From a bacterium (GTDB lineage Bacteria > Spirochaetota > UBA4802 > UBA5550), in the NCBI GenBank assembly GCA_024224995.1, contig JAAENB010000434.1:1-24915 (forward strand): a stretch of DNA of 24,915 bases. Direction: 5' to 3'. The notes beneath the pieces are model-generated. The model did not search any database and was not told where the DNA came from. It was given only the letters and a program-made list of their open reading frames with translations. The position numbers were made by a program, and so were the translations under genes. Each line of letters opens with the position of its first letter. Position 1 is the first letter of the stretch. This document shows, in pieces, positions 14,746 to 22,172 of the stretch.

Positions 14746-16016
14746 GAGGATTTCTCCTTTATTACGGCAGGCAGTTTTTCAATAAGAACAAAAAAAGCCA
14801 GCAGTATTATTGATAATATCCCCACGGTAACAAGAATCTCTATTACGGAAGGAAAATAGCTCCAGTGTGATACAAACATAGGCAGTTTCGTTTTCCCCGT
14901 AACTTCACCAACAGCAGTAGGATAGGACCAGTGAGCGATCTTACCAAGAGCTGCTGCAGGCACCTTAAACGGAGAAAGGTTATAGGCCATGGGAATAAGC
15001 AGCAGTCTATGGGCCAGGACTCCGGTAATAGCAAAAATACTTCCCTTTATTAAAGCGCTTTTCTCTTCGGGCTTCTTAAAGAACAGGAACGCCGCGTACC
15101 CCATAAGCCCTACCTCAGCAAGGTGCAGCCACCAGTAATTGGTAAAAAGCAATTTTATCGTTTCAAATTCCTTTCCTTCACCCCACCATGCCCGAACAAC
15201 AAAATCGTTATAATACATAAAGAGCAGTACAACAACGGCAATAGCGGAAATTTTCGCCATAATCGTATAGGCTCCTTTCAGTTTTTCAGTAAAACCGATA
15301 GTAACCATTGACGCAAGGATCACAATAGCAGGACCACAGATGAGCGCAGCCGCGATAAACGTGGGAGCCAGTAAGCCGCCATACCACCAGGGCCGGGCCA
15401 GCTGCGTCGCAAGAACCCATGCCGTAACCGTATGGATGAGCACCGCGCAGACAAGGGCTATGGGGGCAAGTTTTTTAGCGTTCTTTTCCGATTTTTCTTT
15501 CAGCTCCGTAAGCTCTTTCGCGCCCAATTCCTTTTTGAATTTCACGCCGAGAAAAGGAATATCGATCCCTTTTTCCGCGATATCGGGTTTCATTAAGGTA
15601 TAGGTATACAGAGCGGAAAGAAGCGTATAGGCAGAAAGAATAATTACATCCCAGACCAGGACCGAAGAAAAATTAGGATGGAGAATAAAATTATATATCC
15701 GTTCCACACTTCCCAGGTCCGGCAATACCATTATCATTGCCGCGGCAGCAAAAAGAAAAGCCGTCATAGAGGCTATTCTGGCCACGGGTTTAAGTTTTTC
15801 AACTTTAAAGACATAAATGGCAGATGAAACCACAAGCCCCCCTGCCGCGGTTCCCACGTAGAATGCCCACATGGCAATATACAATCCCCAGGAGAATGGA
15901 TTCCTCATATCAGTGACAATCATGCCCCGGTAGAGCTGGTATATCCATGCCAGGATACCAATCCCCGCAAGTACAGTCAGAATAATCTTTAGTTTCTTTT
16001 TTGTTTCATCGACCAT
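14742..16016 (-). CDS. NrfD/PsrC-type quinol-interacting membrane subunit
   Basis: 424 residues with about ten hydrophobic helices. The N-terminal part has N-P-F-S-W-G-L-Y-I-A-M-W-A-F-Y-V-G-T-A-A-G-G, the characteristic first helices of NrfD/PsrC/DmsC-like anchors. The extra length between helices 4 and 5 (a lysine/glutamate-rich loop near residues 150-185) is cytoplasmic-looking. It should exchange electrons between menaquinol and the iron-sulfur subunit encoded directly upstream (one base between the genes). No heme-binding pattern is evident. Pairing this anchor with a type II catalytic subunit is unusual, since the well-known type II enzymes use a heme b subunit instead. Confidence 0.9.
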   Translation of the reverse strand: MVDETKKKLKIILTVLAGIGILAWIYQLYRGMIVTDMRNPFSWGLYIAMWAFYVGTAAGGLVVSSAIYVFKVEKLKPVARIASMTAFLFAAAAMIMVLPDLGSVERIYNFILHPNFSSVLVWDVIILSAYTLLSALYTYTLMKPDIAEKGIDIPFLGVKFKKELGAKELTELKEKSEKNAKKLAPIALVCAVLIHTVTAWVLATQLARPWWYGGLLAPTFIAAALICGPAIVILASMVTIGFTEKLKGAYTIMAKISAIAVVVLLFMYYNDFVVRAWWGEGKEFETIKLLFTNYWWLHLAEVGLMGYAAFLFFKKPEEKSALIKGSIFAITGVLAHRLLLIPMAYNLSPFKVPAAALGKIAHWSYPTAVGEVTGKTKLPMFVSHWSYFPSVIEILVTVGILSIILLAFFVLIEKLPAVIKEKSS

Positions 16017-16017
16017 T

Positions 16018-16812
16018 TCATCCTCCTTTCACTTTTGATTCATCGCCAATGGTTATGGAATACTCAATTGTACCCTTCCCGTTCTTTTTACCGGGACTAA
16101 TGTAAAAAACTTTCGGTTTCGTATCCATTTCTTCAAGAAGCCTTTCAACTCCCCTGCTTTCCACTATTTTCGATATTTCACTGCCGGGATCATCAAGATC
16201 ACCAAAGACCCGCACGTTACCGGGACAGCCCCGGACACAGGTAGGGACCAGGCCTTTGTCGAGATACTGCACGCAAAAGGTACATTTTTCCACAACCCCT
16301 TTTGGCCGCTTATGAGAATAGACAAGCCTGCCGTCCTTTGTTCTATGGTCACCGGGATAGCCGGGCCGGTATTTTTTCATTTTCTTGTCTTTCATTTTTT
16401 TAGGTATAACCTCATAGTGGCCGGAAGTTTCCTCCGCGTCCTTATAACTGTTTTCCGGTTTCTGCCAGTTGAATTGCCGTACTCCGTAAGGACAGGCGGT
16501 CATACAATACCTGCACCCAATGCAGCGCTCATAATCGACCAGCACAACCCCGTCTTCACGAGACCAGGTAGCCTTCACCGGGCAAACCCCCACACAGGCG
16601 GGGTTGTCGCAATGCATACAGGGCACCGGCAAAAAAGACTCCGATACATTGGGATAGGAACCGCTGGGGATCATGTGTTGATCGGAACCGGGGGTTTCCA
16701 CCCGGTGCCACCAGGTTCCCGGTGGGATCGAATTATGAATCTTACATGCTACCGCACAACTTCTGCAGCCAATACACCGGCTTAAATTTATTACCATTCC
16801 ATAACGTGGCAT
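16018..16812 (-). CDS. Four-cluster [4Fe-4S] electron-transfer subunit (DmsB/PsrB-like)
   Basis: 264 residues with sixteen cysteines in four groups: C13-x2-C-x2-C-x3-C, C65-x2-C-x4-C-x3-C77-P, C97-x2-C-x2-C-x3-C107-P, and C177-x2-C180-x11-C192-x3-C196-P. That is the standard arrangement for four cubane clusters in molybdoenzyme beta subunits. There is no signal peptide, so if it is periplasmic it travels bound to the Tat-exported catalytic subunit. It passes electrons between the NrfD subunit and the molybdenum site. It lies 11 bases after the catalytic gene and one base before the NrfD gene. Confidence 0.95.
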   Translation of the reverse strand: MPRYGMVINLSRCIGCRSCAVACKIHNSIPPGTWWHRVETPGSDQHMIPSGSYPNVSESFLPVPCMHCDNPACVGVCPVKATWSREDGVVLVDYERCIGCRYCMTACPYGVRQFNWQKPENSYKDAEETSGHYEVIPKKMKDKKMKKYRPGYPGDHRTKDGRLVYSHKRPKGVVEKCTFCVQYLDKGLVPTCVRGCPGNVRVFGDLDDPGSEISKIVESRGVERLLEEMDTKPKVFYISPGKKNGKGTIEYSITIGDESKVKGG

Positions 16813-16823
16813 TGTATTCCTCC

Positions 16824-19517
16824 TTATATTTTAATCACATCACATGCGGTTTCATTCCACGCGGTAGTGGGCTCCCATATACCCGGAACGAAATAAGCAA
16901 GATGAGTCGGTTTTATCCATGGAAACGTTAGAGTGTTATATGATGTTTTATCGATATATTTACTCCACCATCCCTGTTCAAAAATAACCACACCGGGATG
17001 CAGTCCCGGGTCAAAAGCAGCGTAGGCAAGAAGCTCACCCCGGTCATTATACACTTTGACTTTGTCTCCTTTCTCAATCCCTTTCTTTTTAGCCACATCG
17101 GGATTCATAAAAACCTTTGCCTTATATTCCTGCAATTCCAGCATTGTAAGGTTATTACTGTGCGTGGAATGGACCCGGTACAACGAGTTCCTGGTTATAA
17201 AGGCAAACTTGTATTTATCTTTTTTAGAGATATCGTTTCCATACTCCGTTTCCATAAAAGGATCCTTATGAACGGGAAGGGTTTCTTTAAAATCAATAAA
17301 GACATCTTCGTCTTTATAAAATTCCATTCTTCCCGATTTCACGAATCGAGCGGTTTTTGGAACCGGGACCGGAAATGATTGAGGAGGAAAAGGGATATGT
17401 TCATTGATCTGTTCCCAGAACGCGATCTGCCGTTTTCCCGGCGTGGGCAGGTTTATTTTAACCGGCCCTTTGAGCACCTGTTCAAGAGTGATTCCCTTTA
17501 CCAGGGGACCGCCTGTTTTTAACATAAGCTCAATGGCATCCAGGGAAGCCTGGTTCGTTAACTTACGGGCAAGTTCCAGGGTCCAGGTTCCGTCTTTCCG
17601 CGCCTTTTCTTCTTGATGATACACTTCCGGGTTGGGATAGAACTCCGCGATAGATTCTTTTAGTTTGGGGTCATCCCATTTTTCAGTAAGCTTTTTAGCC
17701 AGTTCCTTAACCGTCCAGAGTTCGGGCATACTGTCGAAGAGGGGCTTGATTGCCGGCTGCTGAGTCTGAATATAGGTGTGCAGGATTGTTGCAACCAATT
17801 CATATTTTTCATACCAGGCAACTCCGGGCAGCACAACATCAGCCCAGGTGCATGAGGTTGTCATCTGGAAATCGGAAGCCACAATGAGCTCAAGATCATT
17901 TGATGTTGCCATATCTCTCAGTTTATTCGACATGTTATGCTGATCAAAAGGATTATTCCAGCCAAAGACAAAAGCTTTTACGCCGTTTTTGGGATAGGGC
18001 GTTTCTTTGTTATACTTTTTAAACTCTTCACCTTTCCGGTATTTTTCATTAAACCAGAGTAAAAAAGTTACCCATTTGGTTTTTCTTCGTTTCGCGTCAT
18101 TCTTTCCTTTATACAGCCACCATTTCGCAAGGGGCCAGCGGATCTTAAATTGCCCCGCGTAAGTAGAGATACCGCCGCCGGACTTACCGATGTTCCCCGT
18201 AAGAGCTGCAAGGAGTGCCATGGCTCTCCCTTTGAGATCTCCATGATACCATTGGTAATTACTGGCGCCATAAATAATATGAAGCGGCGTTACGCCCGAT
18301 ATCTCTCCGGCAAGTCTTTCAATGAGTGCTGCGAATTTTTTAGTACTGCTTCCGGGAGGAGTAATAATCTTAGCAGCTTTTTCAGGGGTATATTCCGCAT
18401 TTACCAGCTCTTTTAACAACTGGAAAGCAGGCTTGACTTTAACGGCTTTCCCTCGAATAGTAACGGTATACTCTCCTTCAAGGGAAGGATCAAAATTTCG
18501 TTTGAGGTCTTCCGGGTTGAGCCTCTTGAACCGTTTTGACTTGTTATCGAAAACAACAAAGGATTCACGGTATTTGGGAATAACGCCCTGTCCCAGTCCA
18601 ATATCTTTCGCCAGCAAGCGTTTATTGTTATCTGTTCTAACCAGGATCGGCAGGTCGGTGAAGGTTTTAATATACTCTTCATCATACTGTTTCTTATTAA
18701 TAATAACATTGGCCATCCCCATGGCAAGAGCCGCGTCCGTAGAAGGATTGATCGGCACCCACTCATCCGATTTTGACGCAGTGGGGGTATAGTTTGGATC
18801 AACCATAACAACCTTGCACCCTCTTTCCTGCGCGAGACTCATAAACTTGGCATCGGGAAGCCGAGTCACGGAAATATTAGATCCGAAGATGAGCATATAT
18901 TTTGAATTCGCCCATTCAATGGATTCCGCTTCCTCTGTTTGCACCCCAAAGGTCTGGGAATAAAAAGCAGGAAGATCTCCATTCATGGTATACCCATGAA
19001 GAACACTCCAGCCGAACATTGACGCCAGCCGAATAAAGGCTCCTTTGTGAACATACCCTGTTCCGGGAACCTGTATGGACATGGCCACCGATTCAGGGCC
19101 GTATTTTTTCATAATGCCTGTCAATTTTTCAGCTGTGTACTCAAGGGCTTCATCCCAGCTTACGGCCTTAAATTTACCCTCACCTCTTTCCCCGGTACGG
19201 ATAAGCGGCTTTTTAAGCCTGTCCGGTCCGTAAATCAGGTTTTGCATGGATAATCCCTTAAGGCATCCCCTGGGATTATATTCCTCATCCGGGTAATCGG
19301 CTGCCTGGATAAGCGTAACAATCCTGCCATCGGAAACCTGGGCGTTATACCCGCAGGCACCGGTACAGTTTGGTGAACAGGTTGAACGCACCGACGTAAT
19401 GATGGGATCTGTTGCTTCATCAAGAGATTCAAGCGCTTTAAAATATTTGCAGCCCACAGTCGACGCAGCTACGGCTGTACCACCCATTTGTAAAAAAGTC
19501 TTTCGGCTTACTTTCAT
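16824..19517 (-). CDS. Tat-exported type II molybdopterin oxidoreductase, catalytic subunit
   Basis: 897 residues. The N-terminus S-R-K-T-F-L-Q followed by a hydrophobic stretch is a Tat signal with Arg-Lys in place of twin Arg. A [4Fe-4S] site follows: C47-x3-C51-x3-C55 and C85 in N-P-R-G-C-L-K-G. The stretch G180-D181-L-P-x4-Q-T-F-G-x-Q-T-E-E, then G-S-N-x-x-x-T-R-x-P-D-A-x-F, matches the NarG/PcrA/SerA pattern in which Asp (here D181) ligates molybdenum. This places it in the type II DMSO-reductase family. The first cluster ligand is Cys, whereas NarG has His. The C-terminal domain (V-H-S-T-H-S-N, G-D-K-V-K-V-Y-N-D-R-G-E) is the usual cofactor-binding cap. The substrate is not deducible; nitrate, selenate, (per)chlorate and hydrocarbon oxidation all occur in the family. 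Confidence 0.93.
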   Translation of the reverse strand: MKVSRKTFLQMGGTAVAASTVGCKYFKALESLDEATDPIITSVRSTCSPNCTGACGYNAQVSDGRIVTLIQAADYPDEEYNPRGCLKGLSMQNLIYGPDRLKKPLIRTGERGEGKFKAVSWDEALEYTAEKLTGIMKKYGPESVAMSIQVPGTGYVHKGAFIRLASMFGWSVLHGYTMNGDLPAFYSQTFGVQTEEAESIEWANSKYMLIFGSNISVTRLPDAKFMSLAQERGCKVVMVDPNYTPTASKSDEWVPINPSTDAALAMGMANVIINKKQYDEEYIKTFTDLPILVRTDNNKRLLAKDIGLGQGVIPKYRESFVVFDNKSKRFKRLNPEDLKRNFDPSLEGEYTVTIRGKAVKVKPAFQLLKELVNAEYTPEKAAKIITPPGSSTKKFAALIERLAGEISGVTPLHIIYGASNYQWYHGDLKGRAMALLAALTGNIGKSGGGISTYAGQFKIRWPLAKWWLYKGKNDAKRRKTKWVTFLLWFNEKYRKGEEFKKYNKETPYPKNGVKAFVFGWNNPFDQHNMSNKLRDMATSNDLELIVASDFQMTTSCTWADVVLPGVAWYEKYELVATILHTYIQTQQPAIKPLFDSMPELWTVKELAKKLTEKWDDPKLKESIAEFYPNPEVYHQEEKARKDGTWTLELARKLTNQASLDAIELMLKTGGPLVKGITLEQVLKGPVKINLPTPGKRQIAFWEQINEHIPFPPQSFPVPVPKTARFVKSGRMEFYKDEDVFIDFKETLPVHKDPFMETEYGNDISKKDKYKFAFITRNSLYRVHSTHSNNLTMLELQEYKAKVFMNPDVAKKKGIEKGDKVKVYNDRGELLAYAAFDPGLHPGVVIFEQGWWSKYIDKTSYNTLTFPWIKPTHLAYFVPGIWEPTTAWNETACDVIKI

Positions 19518-19548
19518 TTTCTCTCCCCTATAAAAATTGTAGAATAGT

Positions 19549-20328
19549 CTATATCGTTAATTCAAATAATATTTTTACTCCAACAAACATAACAAGAACA
19601 GCAGTTGCCTTTTTAACGACCAACTCCGGCAAAATCCCGGCACCCAGCCGAGATCCAAGCTGGCCGCCTAAAAAGACTGCGACTGCAAGAGGTATAAGGA
19701 CATGGAGGTCGCCTTCCGAACCTCCTTTTGAAAACTGGCCAAACAATCCCGCGATTGAATTTATTAAAATAAAAAAGCAGCTGGTTCCGGCAATCTGCTT
19801 TGGGTTTCCCCATTTCCTGAGATGGAGCACCGGCGCCAGGAAAATCCCTCCGCCAATCCCCACGAACCCCGACAGGAGTCCAATCGCACTTCCAACAATA
19901 ACTTCAAATAAGAATGGGATCTTTGTTCGCGGCACGCTGTTACGGGGATTCTCTTTCTCTTCACCGTTTTTCTTATATTTGTCCCAAAAAAGCATATTAG
20001 AAGAGGCAATAATAAGCGACAGAGCAAGAAGAGAAAGAAAGAGTTCTCTATTAATAGCAAACTGTCCTCCCAGGTACGACAGGGGAACACTCCCGAGCAC
20101 AAAGGGTAAGACCTTTTTGATCCGCAAGTGCTTTGATTTAATAAAAATAAAACACCCTGCCAATACAACAATAATATTGCAAATCAATGAGATCCGGGGT
20201 ATCAGTTGATAGGGAAACAGGAACAAGGCCAAAATAGCCACGTAGCTTGAACCGCCGCCGAACCCCACAGAAGAATAGATAAACGCGATAATAAAAAAAA
20301 TCGGAACAAGATATAGCACGACTTCCAT
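19549..20328 (-). CDS. TSUP (TauE/SafE) family permease
   Basis: 259 residues, about eight hydrophobic helices in two repeats. Each repeat has the family glycine motif: V-G-F-G-G-G-S-S-Y-V near residue 22 and G-F-V-G-I-G-G-G-I-F-L-A-P in the second half. TSUP proteins move sulfite, sulfoacetate and similar anions. It is the first gene of the molybdoenzyme operon, 31 bases ahead of the catalytic gene, with an AGGTGT-like ribosome-binding site and a regulated-looking promoter. Its position suggests it carries the substrate, the product or a related oxyanion of that enzyme. This is context only; a simpler permease role is possible. Confidence 0.88.
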   Translation of the reverse strand: MEVVLYLVPIFFIIAFIYSSVGFGGGSSYVAILALFLFPYQLIPRISLICNIIVVLAGCFIFIKSKHLRIKKVLPFVLGSVPLSYLGGQFAINRELFLSLLALSLIIASSNMLFWDKYKKNGEEKENPRNSVPRTKIPFLFEVIVGSAIGLLSGFVGIGGGIFLAPVLHLRKWGNPKQIAGTSCFFILINSIAGLFGQFSKGGSEGDLHVLIPLAVAVFLGGQLGSRLGAGILPELVVKKATAVLVMFVGVKILFELTI

Positions 20329-20377
20329 CTAACACCTCTATTGATTCTTTTTTTGATATAAATGAAATATTGGATCT

Positions 20378-20398
20378 CTACCGCCTGCGCGGCAGTAG
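20378..20398. other. Imperfect hairpin in the leader of the TSUP-molybdoenzyme transcript
   Basis: CTACCGCC...GGCAGTAG pairs at seven of eight positions around a five-base loop. It lies between the promoter and the start codon at 20328, so it would be in the 5' leader. Function unknown. Confidence 0.35.
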
Positions 20399-20417
20399 TT
20401 CCAATCGCAAATTAATA

Positions 20418-20432
20418 GTTAGGAATACTAAC
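20418..20432. promoter_or_regulatory. Dyad GTTAG-N5-CTAAC next to the -10 of the molybdoenzyme operon
   Basis: GTTAGGAATACTAAC touches the downstream edge of the -10 hexamer, covering the expected transcription start, where a bound protein would repress. A near-identical copy is at 21763-21777 in the gpsA promoter. Confidence 0.6.
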
Positions 20433-20460
20433 CTTATATACAACTCTGTAAATTCGTCAA
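20433..20460 (-). promoter_or_regulatory. Sigma-70 promoter of the TSUP-molybdoenzyme operon
   Basis: Reverse strand: TTGACG (20460-20455), 16-base spacer, TATAAG (20438-20433). Both hexamers are 5/6. It leaves a leader of about 100 nt before the ATG at 20328. Confidence 0.68.
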
Positions 20461-20529
20461 TAATTTTTTATAAAAAAATGAGAATTGCCCCGGTAGCAGT
20501 TTAATTTTTCAGTTTTTACAACAATGTCA

Positions 20530-20634
20530 GGGAATTAGTCCTGTCTTTCCGGAACAGGAGCCACGGATGGCGACGCCTATGTGCAATACAGGAAGTATTA
20601 TCACATAGGTGGAGGAAAGACAGGACTAATTCCC
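20530..20634. repeat. Nested inverted-repeat element B (21-bp perfect outer stem, two GGA-loop hairpins)
   Basis: Arms 20530-20550 and 20614-20634 are perfect 21-bp inverted repeats. Inside are GCCA-CGGA-TGGC (20560-20571) and a two-part hairpin, CCTATGTG/CACATAGG (20576-20583, 20602-20609) capped by AATAC-AGGAA-GTATT (20585-20599). The + strand holds seven GGA triplets. It occupies the gap between the gpsA stop (20657) and the TSUP promoter. Same plan as element A at 14027-14214. Confidence 0.8.
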
Positions 20635-20656
20635 GAGCGCACCTAAAACAATAAAA

Positions 20657-21730
20657 TCAATGAGCCCTGGCAATCAATTCCGTGTCGATTCCCCGGTATT
20701 GAAAGTCGAGTTCCTGCCGCAGTTCCCGGGTCATGAGCTCCCGGACTGTTTTAAGCGGGTCCCGCTCTTCATATAACACACGATAGACCTGCTCGCAAAC
20801 CGGCATTTCAACGTCCATCTTTTTGGCGAGATTGAATACGGAACGGGCCGTTTTCACTCCTTCCGCCACCATGCGCATCTCACTTAAAATATCTTTGATC
20901 TTTTGCCCCTGGCCAAGACGGAATCCTACGGTTCGGTTCCGGCTGAGATCCCCGGTACAGGTTAAAAAGAGATCTCCCACTCCGGAGAGGCCGGAAAAGG
21001 TCAATGGGTTTGCTCCCATCCGCACGCCCAGGCGCGTAATTTCTGCCAGCCCCCTGGTTACCAGGGCTGTTCGGCTGTTGTGGCCAAAGCCGAGGCCGTC
21101 GCAGGCACCGGCCGCAATGGCAATAACGTTTTTGAGCGCCCCCGCCAGTTCCACACCAATTTTATCCGTGCTGGTATACACACGGAAGTTAGGTGTATAA
21201 AATATATTCTGCACTGTTCGCGCGATTCCGGGATCATCGGAGGCTACGGTAACAACTGTGGGCATTTCCTGCATTACTTCCCGGGCAAAAGACGGTCCTG
21301 CCAGGCTCACATGAGTGCTCTTCTTTTCCGCGGAAATAAGCTCCTGCCAGATTCCCGACATGGTGAGCAAGGTTTTATTCTCGATCCCTTTTGTGGCGCT
21401 CACGCATATTACGTCATCCTCAAGCCAGGGTATCATTTGCGTTACAACATCTCGATACACATGCGAAGGTACCGCCATTACCAGGAGATCATGCCCTTCC
21501 ACGACATCCCGTAAAGAAGAATGAGGGGTGATATTGTCATGTAAGGAAAACCCCGGCAAATAAAAAGTATTTTCTCTTTGCAGGGCCATTCTTTCGCAGA
21601 GTTCTTTCTCATAAACCCACATATCCACGGCGTATCCTTTGCTCGCCAGTAACTGGGCCAGGGCGGTTCCCCAGCTGCCGGCTCCGACTACGCCTATTCG
21701 TCCGTTATATTGTCCGCTATATTCTTTCAC
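20657..21730 (-). CDS. gpsA: Glycerol-3-phosphate dehydrogenase [NAD(P)+]
   Basis: 357 residues, slightly longer than usual because of short extensions at both ends. Nucleotide site G-V-V-G-A-G-S-W-G-T-A-L-A near the N-terminus; V-S-A-T-K-G-I-E; S-L-A-G-P-S-F-A-R-E-V; catalytic-lysine region V-E-L-A-G-A-L-K-N-V-I-A-I-A-A-G; and G-L-S-G-V-G-D-L-F-L-T-C. It reduces dihydroxyacetone phosphate to sn-glycerol 3-phosphate, the entry to phospholipid synthesis, in the cytoplasm. The start is GTG at 21730 with GAGGAG nine bases upstream. Apparently a single-gene unit with its own promoter and the dyad at 21763. Confidence 0.97.
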   Translation of the reverse strand: MKEYSGQYNGRIGVVGAGSWGTALAQLLASKGYAVDMWVYEKELCERMALQRENTFYLPGFSLHDNITPHSSLRDVVEGHDLLVMAVPSHVYRDVVTQMIPWLEDDVICVSATKGIENKTLLTMSGIWQELISAEKKSTHVSLAGPSFAREVMQEMPTVVTVASDDPGIARTVQNIFYTPNFRVYTSTDKIGVELAGALKNVIAIAAGACDGLGFGHNSRTALVTRGLAEITRLGVRMGANPLTFSGLSGVGDLFLTCTGDLSRNRTVGFRLGQGQKIKDILSEMRMVAEGVKTARSVFNLAKKMDVEMPVCEQVYRVLYEERDPLKTVRELMTRELRQELDFQYRGIDTELIARAH

Positions 21731-21762
21731 TGTTATATGCTCCTCATTGTCTCGGTTATTCG

Positions 21763-21777
21763 GTTAGGATTTCTAAC
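21763..21777. promoter_or_regulatory. Dyad GTTAG-N5-CTAAC in the gpsA leader
   Basis: GTTAGGATTTCTAAC, 13 of 15 bases identical to the dyad at 20418-20432. It lies 10 bases downstream of the -10, at the expected start region of the gpsA transcript. Confidence 0.58.
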
Positions 21778-21787
21778 GAAAACGTAT

Positions 21788-21815
21788 CCTATAAGGATGA
21801 TTGCACATTTGTCAA
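21788..21815 (-). promoter_or_regulatory. Sigma-70 promoter of gpsA
   Basis: Reverse strand: TTGACA (21815-21810), 16-base spacer, TATAGG (21793-21788). Leader of ~50 nt to the GTG at 21730. The rest of the 442-base gap to 22172 holds the two hairpins listed next and no credible gene. Confidence 0.6.
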
Positions 21816-21889
21816 GTGAAATATCGTTTTAGTATATAAAGTTTTTGTAAAGATTCATCTTTAGGGGAAACGCGCGCGCGAGTAACGAT

Positions 21890-21923
21890 GAAGTAACGGT
21901 CTCCTGGCGGAAACCGTTACTTC
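21890..21923. other. 11-bp inverted repeat in the gap upstream of gpsA
   Basis: GAAGTAACGGT (21890-21900) and ACCGTTACTTC (21913-21923) are perfect inverted repeats with a 12-base spacer. A CGCGCGCGCG run lies just before it (21871-21880). No T-tract; function unknown. Confidence 0.5.
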
Positions 21924-22046
21924 GCTATCCCGATTTAAATTACAATACGCTATAAACAGTAATGGCAGATGCCAATTGCAGAATACTGTCAATAATGATT
22001 ACATCAGCAACATCACAGAAGAACGGCTCAGCCGAATAATAAAGCA

Positions 22047-22089
22047 AAAGTGTTAATTTTTGACAGCAGGTGTCAGAAATTAACACTTT
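22047..22089 (-). terminator. 19-bp hairpin, probable terminator of the repeat lipoprotein gene
   Basis: Arms 22047-22065 and 22071-22089 pair over 19 positions with one wobble/mismatch around loop GCAGG. On the reverse strand the stem ends ACACTTT and runs into TTGCTTTATT, 84 nt after the lipoprotein stop. On the forward strand a T-rich stretch follows about 10 bases later, so it may work both ways. Confidence 0.6.
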
Positions 22090-22172
22090 GTCCGGCAATC
22101 AATTTTTTATTTTTGAATGAGGTGATGAAAAGGGGGGCGCAGTGCCGCCCCTTTTTCGCGACTTACTTATAA

